Shown: positions 8,788 through 15,463 of the stretch, in pieces
Position numbering within the stretch: position 1 is the stretch's first letter
Layout of the letters: the number at the start of each line of letters is the position of its first letter
Origin: Glaciecola sp. UBA983
GTDB lineage: Bacteria; Pseudomonadota; Gammaproteobacteria; Enterobacterales; Alteromonadaceae
Assembly: GCA_002292215.1 (NCBI GenBank)
Contig: DBBN01000026.1
Location: 1-18,188 of the forward strand
Direction of reading: 5' to 3'
Length of the DNA: 18,188 nt
Made by a program: the position numbers and the translations under genes
Notes under the pieces: generated by a model
Databases searched by the model: none
Told to the model about the DNA's origin: nothing
Seen by the model: the letters and a program-made list of their open reading frames with translations, nothing else

Positions 8788-10269
8788 TTATTTTATACTT
8801 TCATCTTTAATATCAATGGTTTGTTTTATATTATTATTGATAAATGTAGTTATAGACGCAGTGTGTTGCAATATATCTACATTTAAACAAATAGCTTCTT
8901 CAGCTAATTGCCACTGCATATTGAACATCTGCCCATCCAGTGTGATAGTAAATTCACCATTAAATGCTGGATGGGTATTGCGTAATTTAATCAAGGTTTT
9001 CATAGCACCAAAAAATGGCGTAGTAAGCGCATCTTGCAATGTAGCATCATCTAAGTAAGGTCTATTTATATCCCGACCAACTTGTGATTTAGCTAATAAT
9101 GCCATGTCATTGTTAAGCCCTAATACTCCAGCATAATATACTTGAGGGATCCCTGGTGCAAAAAACTGGATAGCACGTGCTAACAAATAGTCTTGTTTGT
9201 TGTTGCCCAATGCATCTAAGTAAGTACAATTTACTTGATATAAATCAACATTACTTGCAGCTGCACCGGTAGCTTTACGACTTTGATCTTGTGAATTATG
9301 GTGAATAGTTTCGACTAAATTATCAATTTGTTCATGCGTTAATAATCCTGCCTTATCACCTTCTGGACCAACATCAACAATGCCAATGCCATCATGTGTA
9401 TCTAATACTGTGACGCAGTTTCGGGGTGCGATACTTAACCAATCAAACAACGCTTGCGCATCATTATTAAATAAAGTGTGTAGGACTAATGGCGGCAATG
9501 CAAAGTCGTAAACGGCTTCACAGCGTTTAGCTATTTCTATTTGTGTTTTGTAATACGAGTGGATTTCGACTAGACAGTTCATACCTCGTTTATTGGCCTT
9601 GGCTGATAATGCATTGATAAAATCAAATGTATCATCTAGCATAAAGCAATTAGTCCCTGCTTTTTTAATGGCATAACCTGCAGCATCAAGGCGTATGAGC
9701 TTTATGTTGTTTTGTTCAAACGTATCTAGAATACGATCTAAGTATGCTTGACCTTGTTCACCAGTAACATCTATATCTATTTGATTAGAGGTAAATGTGG
9801 TCCAAACATTCATTACTTCCCCAGTCGCACACGTCATAGGGGTAAAACAAGGGGTAGGGCGAGGGCGGTAAATTTTATCTATATCCGCTTGAGTAGCTTC
9901 TAGCCCAAATACTTTTTCTTTGGTCATGATCAGGTCAAAATAAGACGATTGTGAGCCTTGAGCTAAAACATCTTGAAATACGAGTGACTGAGCAGACACG
10001 TGGTTGACGATTAAGTCAGCCATAATATCGTGAGTTGCACCAATACTAGCAATATCAGACCAAGTACCTATTCGTTTGTCTACTTGTGTATGGTCAATGG
10101 GATCGAATCCAGCGTCTTCACCATCAATAGGATTGAAGAAAGGTAATAAATGGACACCACCAAACAAGCTTGCAAATTCATGACTCAATAGTGTATTGAG
10201 TTTATCTAAACCACCATTTGCTAAACGGTCTACGTAAGTGATAAGTTGAACCTGATTTTTTAGTGACAT
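8788..10269 (-). CDS. Sucrose phosphorylase (GH13 family)
   Basis: Cytoplasmic retaining glycoside phosphorylase: sucrose plus phosphate gives alpha-glucose-1-phosphate and fructose, conserving the glycosidic bond energy. It has 493 residues, against about 504 for the Bifidobacterium enzyme, which it resembles throughout. Landmarks: VQLITYVDRL (7-16), LLPFFNPIDGEDAGFDPIDH (41-60), the nucleophile Asp195 in LIRLDAAGYAIKKAGT, the acid/base Glu235 in LVEIHSYY, and the His292-Asp293 pair in VLDTHDGIGIVDVG. Further marks are TGAAASNVDLYQVN and the glycine/arginine segment QVGRDINRPY. Related GH13_18 enzymes use sucrose-6'-phosphate or glucosylglycerol/glucosylglycerate, and the substrate loop (PTPCFTPMTCATGEVMN, from 138) differs from the bifidobacterial one. 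The neighbouring fructokinase argues for sucrose. Ribosome site AAAGG. Start ATG 10269. Confidence 0.9.
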   Translation of the reverse strand: MSLKNQVQLITYVDRLANGGLDKLNTLLSHEFASLFGGVHLLPFFNPIDGEDAGFDPIDHTQVDKRIGTWSDIASIGATHDIMADLIVNHVSAQSLVFQDVLAQGSQSSYFDLIMTKEKVFGLEATQADIDKIYRPRPTPCFTPMTCATGEVMNVWTTFTSNQIDIDVTGEQGQAYLDRILDTFEQNNIKLIRLDAAGYAIKKAGTNCFMLDDTFDFINALSAKANKRGMNCLVEIHSYYKTQIEIAKRCEAVYDFALPPLVLHTLFNNDAQALFDWLSIAPRNCVTVLDTHDGIGIVDVGPEGDKAGLLTHEQIDNLVETIHHNSQDQSRKATGAAASNVDLYQVNCTYLDALGNNKQDYLLARAIQFFAPGIPQVYYAGVLGLNNDMALLAKSQVGRDINRPYLDDATLQDALTTPFFGAMKTLIKLRNTHPAFNGEFTITLDGQMFNMQWQLAEEAICLNVDILQHTASITTFINNNIKQTIDIKDESIK

Positions 10270-10290
10270 TTCACAACCTTTAGTTTGATT

Positions 10291-10304
10291 CTTAATCGAT
10301 TAAG
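10291..10304. promoter_or_regulatory. Palindromic operator between the two sugar genes (LacI-family type)
   Basis: CTTAATCGATTAAG is a perfect 14-bp palindrome with the central CG typical of LacI-family operators (compare Cra, CytR and sucrose-repressor sites). On the minus strand it sits directly after a TATAAC -10-like element (10304-10309), 22 bases before the sucrose phosphorylase ATG, so a bound repressor would cover the transcription start. It could also affect the divergent kinase gene about 70 bp away. No regulator gene is in the window. Binding is inferred. Confidence 0.65.
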
Positions 10305-10370
10305 TTATATCATAAGTTTACATCGTATTTACATAAATACAATACAAAATTTTTAAATAGGAGCGTTTAT

Positions 10371-11306
10371 ATGGCTATTATTTCATTTGGTGAAGCATTA
10401 ATTGATTTACTACCTGCGGATAACGATTCGTCACACTGTGTTAAATGCGCTGGTGGTGCACCAGCAAACGTAGCGGTCGGTGTCGCTAAATTAGGACAAA
10501 AAAGTGTTTTTATTGGCACGTTGAGCAGTGATGCGATGGGGCGATTACTTACTACAGAATTACAGGCTGTTGGAGTGGAACTAGCATATAGCCCTATATC
10601 TTCACATTCTACAGCCTTGGTTTTAGTGAGTTTGGATTATTATGGTGAGCGATCGTTTCAATTTTATCGTCATAATACTGCAGATTTAGATTTCACTACT
10701 AAGTCGATAACCGCTTATCCATTCACTACTGGCGACATTATTCATTTATGTTCTAATACGTCGACCTTGCCAGCTAATCATAACGCGACGTTATTGGGTT
10801 TAATGGCAATCCAAAAAACCGGTACGTTAATCAGTCTTGATGTTAATTTACGAGAAAACCTGTGGCCAGCAGAGCAAGTTCAGTATTTACCAGAGAGAGT
10901 AGGTGATTTAATGATCTTGGCGGATATTTTAAAATTTAGTAAAGAAGAATATGCGCATTTAGAAACGGTTATCCCCAACTTTACAACAATCATCAATGAC
11001 AATATTGCTAATGGTGCGGTGATTTTGATTACTGATGGAGCTAATCCTATCACTGTGATGAATAGATCAGTGGATAACCTTCAGATCACACCTTTTATGC
11101 CTCAAAAAGTGGTTGATACCACTGGTGCGGGTGATGGATTTATCAGTGGTTTTTTGAGTTACTGTTCTATGCACAAAATCACATCAACCCAATCATTTGA
11201 TGCTGACACTTTGTTTAAAGCAGTTAAGTTTGCGAGTCAAATTGGGGCAAAAACCTGTGAAAAGAAAGGCGCATTTAACGCCTTACCTCACTTAAGTGAA
11301 TTATAA
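10371..11306 (+). CDS. Fructokinase (PfkB/ribokinase family)
   Basis: ATP-dependent sugar kinase, most likely fructose to fructose-6-phosphate. It has 311 residues, typical of PfkB-family fructokinases. The N-terminus MAIISFGEALIDLLP is characteristic of this subgroup. Signature 1, GGAPANVAVGVAKLG, spans 28-42; DVNLRENLWP (157-166) is the fructokinase-type segment; the anion-hole/catalytic motif DTTGAGDGFISGFL spans 249-262 with base Asp255. An AGGAG ribosome site stands seven bases before the ATG. This is the only clear plus-strand gene here, divergent from sucrose phosphorylase across a 101-bp shared control region, which suggests it consumes the fructose released by that enzyme. A 2-keto-3-deoxygluconate or other sugar kinase is possible but less likely given the context. 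Confidence 0.9.
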   Translation: MAIISFGEALIDLLPADNDSSHCVKCAGGAPANVAVGVAKLGQKSVFIGTLSSDAMGRLLTTELQAVGVELAYSPISSHSTALVLVSLDYYGERSFQFYRHNTADLDFTTKSITAYPFTTGDIIHLCSNTSTLPANHNATLLGLMAIQKTGTLISLDVNLRENLWPAEQVQYLPERVGDLMILADILKFSKEEYAHLETVIPNFTTIINDNIANGAVILITDGANPITVMNRSVDNLQITPFMPQKVVDTTGAGDGFISGFLSYCSMHKITSTQSFDADTLFKAVKFASQIGAKTCEKKGAFNALPHLSEL

Positions 11307-11312
11307 TTTTTG

Positions 11313-11363
11313 AACTGAAATAGCCGCTAAAATTGACATAAAAATTAGCTGCTAAAACAGTTA
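11313..11363. terminator. Imperfect inverted repeat between convergent fructokinase and dnaC-like genes
   Basis: AACTG-AAA-TAGC-C-GCTAA on the left pairs imperfectly with TTAGC-TGCTA-AAA-CAGTT on the right, around an AT-rich loop. It fills the 54-bp gap where two opposing transcripts end, so a weak bidirectional terminator is plausible. The stem is interrupted and neither side has a good T-run. Confidence 0.25.
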
Positions 11364-12293
11364 CTTGTATAAGTCCTGTCCAGGTCGGTAACCGCCTTGC
11401 GGTCTATTAGTATAGTTACTGTGTGTCGGACTTTGCGCAGGGCTTTGTGAATAAGTTTGACCTGCATTTTGCGGCGTACCAGCAGATTGATGCACTGGAG
11501 TGCTACTAATAGCTTCTGGACCAAGCTGTTCACGGCGACTTGGACCTGTAAAACGTACCTTGTACTTATCATATTCATTAATTGATTCTGCACAATACTT
11601 ACCTAATGCAATTTCTAAATCAGCTAACTCATGGTTAGTGATCAGTATGCAGTTTTTGTGATTCACTAATCGTTGGCGAAGCAGGTTACCTAACCAGCTT
11701 TGGGCATTTTTCTTAAGCATCGTTTCATTGACACATACTTCATCTAATATAAGTAAATCAACATTGAGTAAATCACGTTGCAGACGACGGAAATTTTCAC
11801 CCACACTATCTTTAGAATTAAAATCATAAGAGAAAAAACGCATATCTAAGAGTGAGCTTAACTGACGATATAAAACGCTCGTTTCATATTTTTCTATTAA
11901 TTCATGCGCAATAGCACCGGCAATATGAGATTTACCTCGGCCATAATCCCCATAAAAAATCATCATGTGTGAACTATTATTGCGCCAGTGCGGATCGTCA
12001 TGTGCCGCAATAAAAGACTGGGCGATACTAATTGCTTCATTTACATCATCAGCATCATTAACTAATGTATTAAAACGCCAATCAGGATTGAGATCGGCAT
12101 TACCATGCAAAGACGCGATGCGATCTTTTTTGGTTGCGTGTTGTAATTGCCTGATCTCTGCATTAGCCTTAGATTCATAATCACTACGTAAGTTTTCATA
12201 GCTAATATAATCTTTTTCCAGAGGGGTACGCTTCCCTAGCGTTTTGGCTAAACGATCAATTTTATCTGCAATATTATCCACAATTATTCTCAA
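11361..12293 (-). CDS. dnaC: DnaC-like AAA+ replicative helicase loader
   Basis: Likely loads DnaB helicase at the origin or at PriA-restarted forks. It has 310 residues, longer than E. coli DnaC (245). An N-terminal helical part (1-70) could bind DnaB. The AAA+ domain follows, with Walker A GDYGRGKS (115-122), Walker B LLILDEVCVNE (180-190) and sensor-1 ILITNHE (216-222). The segment ALGKYCAESINEYDKYKVRF aligns without gaps to the E. coli box VII region but lacks its arginines. Residues about 255-310 are a low-complexity Ser/Thr/Pro/Gln-rich tail, probably disordered. The start is TTG 12293 (overlapping the dnaT stop by four bases) or GTG 12281, which has GAGA six bases upstream. A perfect DnaA box covers the GTG. 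Last gene of the operon. Confidence 0.85.
   Translation of the reverse strand: MRIIVDNIADKIDRLAKTLGKRTPLEKDYISYENLRSDYESKANAEIRQLQHATKKDRIASLHGNADLNPDWRFNTLVNDADDVNEAISIAQSFIAAHDDPHWRNNSSHMMIFYGDYGRGKSHIAGAIAHELIEKYETSVLYRQLSSLLDMRFFSYDFNSKDSVGENFRRLQRDLLNVDLLILDEVCVNETMLKKNAQSWLGNLLRQRLVNHKNCILITNHELADLEIALGKYCAESINEYDKYKVRFTGPSRREQLGPEAISSTPVHQSAGTPQNAGQTYSQSPAQSPTHSNYTNRPQGGYRPGQDLYK
12274..12282 (+). promoter_or_regulatory. Perfect DnaA box at the start of the dnaC-like gene
   Basis: TTATCCACA on the plus strand, overlapping the GTG start candidate (12279-12281). A given 9-mer is expected about 0.14 times on both strands of 18 kb by chance; this is the only perfect copy outside oriC. Confidence 0.5.
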
Positions 12294-12949
12294 TCTTCGT
12301 TATTAGGTTTATTATATTTTTCAACTAGAGCTCGGGTTTTATCATCAGCCACTATACCCGCGGTAGTTTTTACTTGCTGACTGCCTATCACTGTTTGTGC
12401 CGTTTGCTGTCTGTTACCACGCTGAGCAAATTGCTTACGTTGTAATACAAATTTCTGGGTCCATTGAAACAAGGTAAAGCGATTTTGTGGTCGGCCTAAC
12501 CAATAGGCGACAAACTCACCGACATCTTCCAATGTATAACTTTTATCTATTAATCCAACTAAGGATGATAATTCTTGATACAAGGTTTCATCGGGTAACC
12601 ACTGTCCATGCATAGGGGCTATAGCACCATGCAAAATCTGATAGGCATCATCTTTTAACACCATTAATGGTAGTGCAACACGTTGATCTTGTATACTGCG
12701 CGAAAGATCAGTTTTAGCATTGATATTGACTAACCCTACATCTATTAATTCTTGGATCACTGAATTAATCTGTCTACCTTGTGTAAAAGTATTGTATTGA
12801 TCCCCTAATAACTTTCCTATAGCTTTATTTTTAATAGGTTCACTTGCACCACTCAATACATTTGCATGCGGTTGTAAATACACACAATATAATACACGTG
12901 CGTAATGACTTATAGGCTGTTGTAAGGCATGCAGTTCAGCTTGATTCAT
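12290..12949 (-). CDS. dnaT: DnaT-like primosomal protein
   Basis: 219 residues; recognised by its DnaT-type DNA-binding domain at about 114-175. GQWLPDETLYQELSSLVGLI, YTLEDVGEFVAYWLGRPQNR and FTLFQWTQKFVLQRKQ match the order and spacing of the E. coli DnaT C-terminal domain (YPDWQPD..., ELASFIAYW, VQWQQKLARS). The N-terminal 110 residues are diverged from DnaT and look like a small winged-helix/MarR-like fold (LLGDQYNTFTQGRQINSVIQELIDVGLVN), reminiscent of replication-initiator modules; that is inference. DnaT passes PriA/PriB-bound forks to DnaB-DnaC during replication restart. It overlaps the downstream dnaC-like gene by four bases and lies 28 bp after mioC, so both are translated from the mnmE-mioC transcript. 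Confidence 0.8.
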   Translation of the reverse strand: MNQAELHALQQPISHYARVLYCVYLQPHANVLSGASEPIKNKAIGKLLGDQYNTFTQGRQINSVIQELIDVGLVNINAKTDLSRSIQDQRVALPLMVLKDDAYQILHGAIAPMHGQWLPDETLYQELSSLVGLIDKSYTLEDVGEFVAYWLGRPQNRFTLFQWTQKFVLQRKQFAQRGNRQQTAQTVIGSQQVKTTAGIVADDKTRALVEKYNKPNNED

Positions 12950-12977
12950 ATGTTGTGCTTTTTACTCGTATTCATAT

Positions 12978-13424
12978 TTAAGCTTCATTCGCTGCAAGAG
13001 CTGTTAAATATGGTGTGATCCACGCTACTACCACGTCTTCAGGAATAGGGTGGTGTAATACATCGACCAAATAGGGGACTTGCAGTGCATTGGCTCCAGT
13101 ACGTAGCAATGTATCATACAGAGTTTGAGCACCTTGGCAGTAAGTATCGTAGCTACTGTCACCTAAACCCACGACTAAAAACGGATTGGCTAATGTGCTG
13201 TCTTGAAGTTGTTTATGAAATGCGTGAATATTATCCGGTAAATCACCGGCACCATGTGTTGAACTACATACTATCCATGGTGCATCGAGATTAATATCAG
13301 CCAAATTTGGAGAAAAATGCACGTTTGCGATTAACCCAATTTCTGGGCATACCGCCGCTATTGCATCTGCTACATATTCTGTTGCACCTAATACCGAGCC
13401 TACAATGATTTCAACTTGCAGCAT
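12978..13424 (-). CDS. mioC: Flavodoxin-like protein MioC
   Basis: FMN-binding flavodoxin-fold electron carrier, named for its position beside oriC; in E. coli it supports biotin synthase in vitro. It has 148 residues, normal length. The phosphate-binding loop is GSVLGATEYVADAI (9-22); the FMN ring loops are SSTHGAGDLPDN (54-65) and VVGLGDSSYDTYCQGA (84-99), which contains the aromatic residue that stacks on flavin in flavodoxins. It begins two bases after the mnmE stop and is followed by dnaT. In E. coli, mioC directly abuts oriC and its transcript crosses the origin; here four genes (dnaT, dnaC-like and the two sugar genes) separate it from oriC. Confidence 0.95.
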   Translation of the reverse strand: MLQVEIIVGSVLGATEYVADAIAAVCPEIGLIANVHFSPNLADINLDAPWIVCSSTHGAGDLPDNIHAFHKQLQDSTLANPFLVVGLGDSSYDTYCQGAQTLYDTLLRTGANALQVPYLVDVLHHPIPEDVVVAWITPYLTALAANEA

Positions 13425-13426
13425 GT

Positions 13427-14833
13427 TTATTTACCAATACAAAATGAAGAGAAAATTTTACCCAACAAATCATCCGAACTAAATTCACCGGTAATTTCAT
13501 TTAAGGATAGTTGCGCTAAACGTAATTCTTCAGCTAGTAATTCACCAGCAAAATTCAATTCGAGTTGTTCTTTACCCGTATGTAAATGATTAGCCGCATC
13601 CTCAATGGCTAATACATGGCGACGTCGAGCAATAAACTGACCTTCGCTAGTAGTATTAAATCCCATGCAATCTTTTAAATGTGCCGTAACCAGATCTACG
13701 CCATCATGTAATGCTGCACTAATAGTAAATGTTGGATAACCATGATCATTACTAAAACCAACAGGCGCACCACTCAAATCTGCTTTGTTACGGATCACTG
13801 TCACGCCTAATTCAGCAGGTAATTTAGCCATAAATTCAGGCCAAATTTGATGAGGATCAGTACTGTCATCAGCTTGAGTATGGCTATCAACCATAAACAA
13901 CACTCGATCAGCATTTTGAATAGCTTGCCATGCCCGTTCAATCCCAATTTGTTCGACAATATCTGGGCTATCTCTGAGCCCTGCTGTATCGATGATATGC
14001 AGCGGCATCCCATCTATGTGAATATGCTCAGACAGCACATCCCGCGTCGTACCTGCAATTTCAGTGACAATAGCCGCATCTCTGCCAGACAAAGCATTGA
14101 GTAAACTCGATTTACCAGCGTTAGGACGCCCGGCAATAACTACTTGCATGCCTTCGCGTAAAATACTGCCTTGTTTTGCCTGTTGTTGCACGCTAGCAAG
14201 TGTCGCTACAATATGGTTTAAGTCGCCTTGGACCTTACCATCAGACAAAAAATCGATTTCTTCTTCAGGAAAATCAATCGCGGCTTCCACATACATGCGT
14301 AAATGAATAATACTTTCTACTAGTTCATTGATACGTTTTGAAAACTCACCTTGTAATGAACGTAGTGCACTTCGCGCAGCTTGCTCGGATGATGCATCAA
14401 TTAAATCTGCAATCGCTTCGGCTTGTGCTAAATCTAATTTATCATTTAAAAACGCCCGTTCTGAAAATTCTCCAGGTTTGGCTAAACGAATGTGTGGCTG
14501 AGAAAGAATAGCTTGGATCAGCATATCCATAATTATCTGACCACCATGCCCTTGTAATTCAAGGACATCTTCGCCAGTAAAAGAATGTGGATTGGGAAAA
14601 AATAGTGCTATTCCTTGATCAAGTACGGTTCCATCGCTGCCTTTAAAGTCACCATAATGGGCGTAACGCGGGGCAGGGCAATGACCTATAATAGCCTTAG
14701 CCACTACTTGCGCTTGTGGTCCTGATACTCGAATGATCCCTACGCCGCCTTTCCCTATAGCGGTAGCTTGCGCCACAATAGTATCTTGATGGAATAAGTT
14801 AGGTGCAGGAGTAACTTGATCAACAACACTCAT
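13427..14833 (-). CDS. mnmE: tRNA uridine-5-carboxymethylaminomethyl modification GTPase MnmE
   Basis: K+-dependent GTPase that works with MnmG on tRNA U34. It has 468 residues, 14 more than E. coli because of a longer N-terminus ([16 protein letters not shown]) before the conserved [22 protein letters not shown] (17-38). Domain order: formyl-THF-binding N-domain; helical domain; inserted Ras-like G domain with Walker A GRPNAGKS (235-242), switch TEIAGTTRD (257-265), G3 DTAGLRD (282-288) and G4 NKAD. The C-terminal FCIGK, whose cysteine is catalytic or structural in the family, is intact. The ribosome site before 14833 is weak; the yajQ stop is six bases upstream, suggesting translational coupling. 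Confidence 0.97.
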   Translation of the reverse strand: MSVVDQVTPAPNLFHQDTIVAQATAIGKGGVGIIRVSGPQAQVVAKAIIGHCPAPRYAHYGDFKGSDGTVLDQGIALFFPNPHSFTGEDVLELQGHGGQIIMDMLIQAILSQPHIRLAKPGEFSERAFLNDKLDLAQAEAIADLIDASSEQAARSALRSLQGEFSKRINELVESIIHLRMYVEAAIDFPEEEIDFLSDGKVQGDLNHIVATLASVQQQAKQGSILREGMQVVIAGRPNAGKSSLLNALSGRDAAIVTEIAGTTRDVLSEHIHIDGMPLHIIDTAGLRDSPDIVEQIGIERAWQAIQNADRVLFMVDSHTQADDSTDPHQIWPEFMAKLPAELGVTVIRNKADLSGAPVGFSNDHGYPTFTISAALHDGVDLVTAHLKDCMGFNTTSEGQFIARRRHVLAIEDAANHLHTGKEQLELNFAGELLAEELRLAQLSLNEITGEFSSDDLLGKIFSSFCIGK

Positions 14834-14839
14834 AGTGAA

Positions 14840-15322
14840 TTAATCTCGGAAGTTTTCAAACTGAAACGGTTGACCTAAATCAGCCGTTTTAACTAATTGC
14901 ATGACTTGTTGAAGATCATCGCGTTTTTTACCAGTCACACGTAGTTTTTCACCTTGAATGGCTGTTTGCACTTTCATCTTTGCATCTTTAATCAATTTGA
15001 TGATTTTTTTAGCCGTTTCTTGGTCAATACCTTCTTGGAAAACAACCTTTTGTTTATGCAATTTCCCACTACGATCTACACTTTGCATATCTAACGATTT
15101 GGTGTCAACCCCCCGTTTTACACAAGAGTTGCGTAAGATATCCATCATCTGCTTCAGTTGAAACTCACCTTCACCAACTATTTCAACAGTTTCGCCAACT
15201 AATTCAAATGAGGCTTCAACGCCACGAAAATCAAATCGAGTCGCAAGTTCACGATTGGCGTTATCAACAGCATTAGCGACTTCAACTTTATTAATTTCAG
15301 AGACAATATCAAAAGTAGGCAT
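14840..15322 (-). CDS. yajQ: YajQ family nucleotide-binding protein
   Basis: 160 residues (E. coli about 163). [23 protein letters not shown] and [14 protein letters not shown] are the diagnostic N-terminus; two ferredoxin-like halves follow, with [12 protein letters not shown] and a conserved [21 protein letters not shown]. YajQ proteins bind nucleotides; some (for example in Xanthomonas and Pseudomonas) bind cyclic-di-GMP and act with transcription factors, others bind tRNA/GTP in vitro. Soluble cytoplasmic. Here it is the first gene of yajQ-mnmE-mioC-dnaT-dnaC, an uncommon place for it: in E. coli it is elsewhere and yidC is followed directly by mnmE. Ribosome site AAGGA before the ATG at 15322. 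Identity firm, function less so. Confidence 0.95.
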   Translation of the reverse strand: MPTFDIVSEINKVEVANAVDNANRELATRFDFRGVEASFELVGETVEIVGEGEFQLKQMMDILRNSCVKRGVDTKSLDMQSVDRSGKLHKQKVVFQEGIDQETAKKIIKLIKDAKMKVQTAIQGEKLRVTGKKRDDLQQVMQLVKTADLGQPFQFENFRD

Positions 15323-15354
15323 GGTGTATTCCTTATAAAAAATGGTTGTTATAT

Positions 15355-15385
15355 ATTATACGGTGCTTTTAGGTCACAAGTACAA
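15355..15385 (-). promoter_or_regulatory. Predicted promoter of the yajQ-mnmE-mioC-dnaT-dnaC operon
   Basis: A perfect -10 TATAAT (15355-15360 on the minus strand), about 33 bases before the yajQ ATG. The -35 is unclear: TTGTAC at 15380-15385 gives a long 19-bp spacer, and TTGTGA at 15374-15379 gives only 13. It lies just downstream of the yidC terminator, as expected for a fresh start. Confidence 0.5.
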
Positions 15386-15394
15386 TTTGCCAAT

Positions 15395-15441
15395 AAAAAA
15401 GCCGTTTGCTTCATCAAGACAGAGCTTGAAACAAACGGCTT
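15395..15441 (-). terminator. Intrinsic terminator of the rpmH-rnpA-yidD-yidC operon
   Basis: A perfect 10-bp stem, AAGCCGTTTG / CAAACGGCTT (15399-15408 and 15432-15441), with further pairing of TTCA/TGAA inside the loop. Read leftward it is followed by a U-run (15395-15400), so it terminates minus-strand transcription 23 bp after the yidC stop. The plus-strand side has no T-run. Confidence 0.9.
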
Positions 15442-15463
15442 ATATCATATTTTGGTCTGAAAA

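Noticed and set aside
11345..11593. Minus-strand 82-codon ORF overlapping the dnaC-like 3' end
   Set aside because: Same strand but another frame of the low-complexity tail; no independent ribosome site or known motif.
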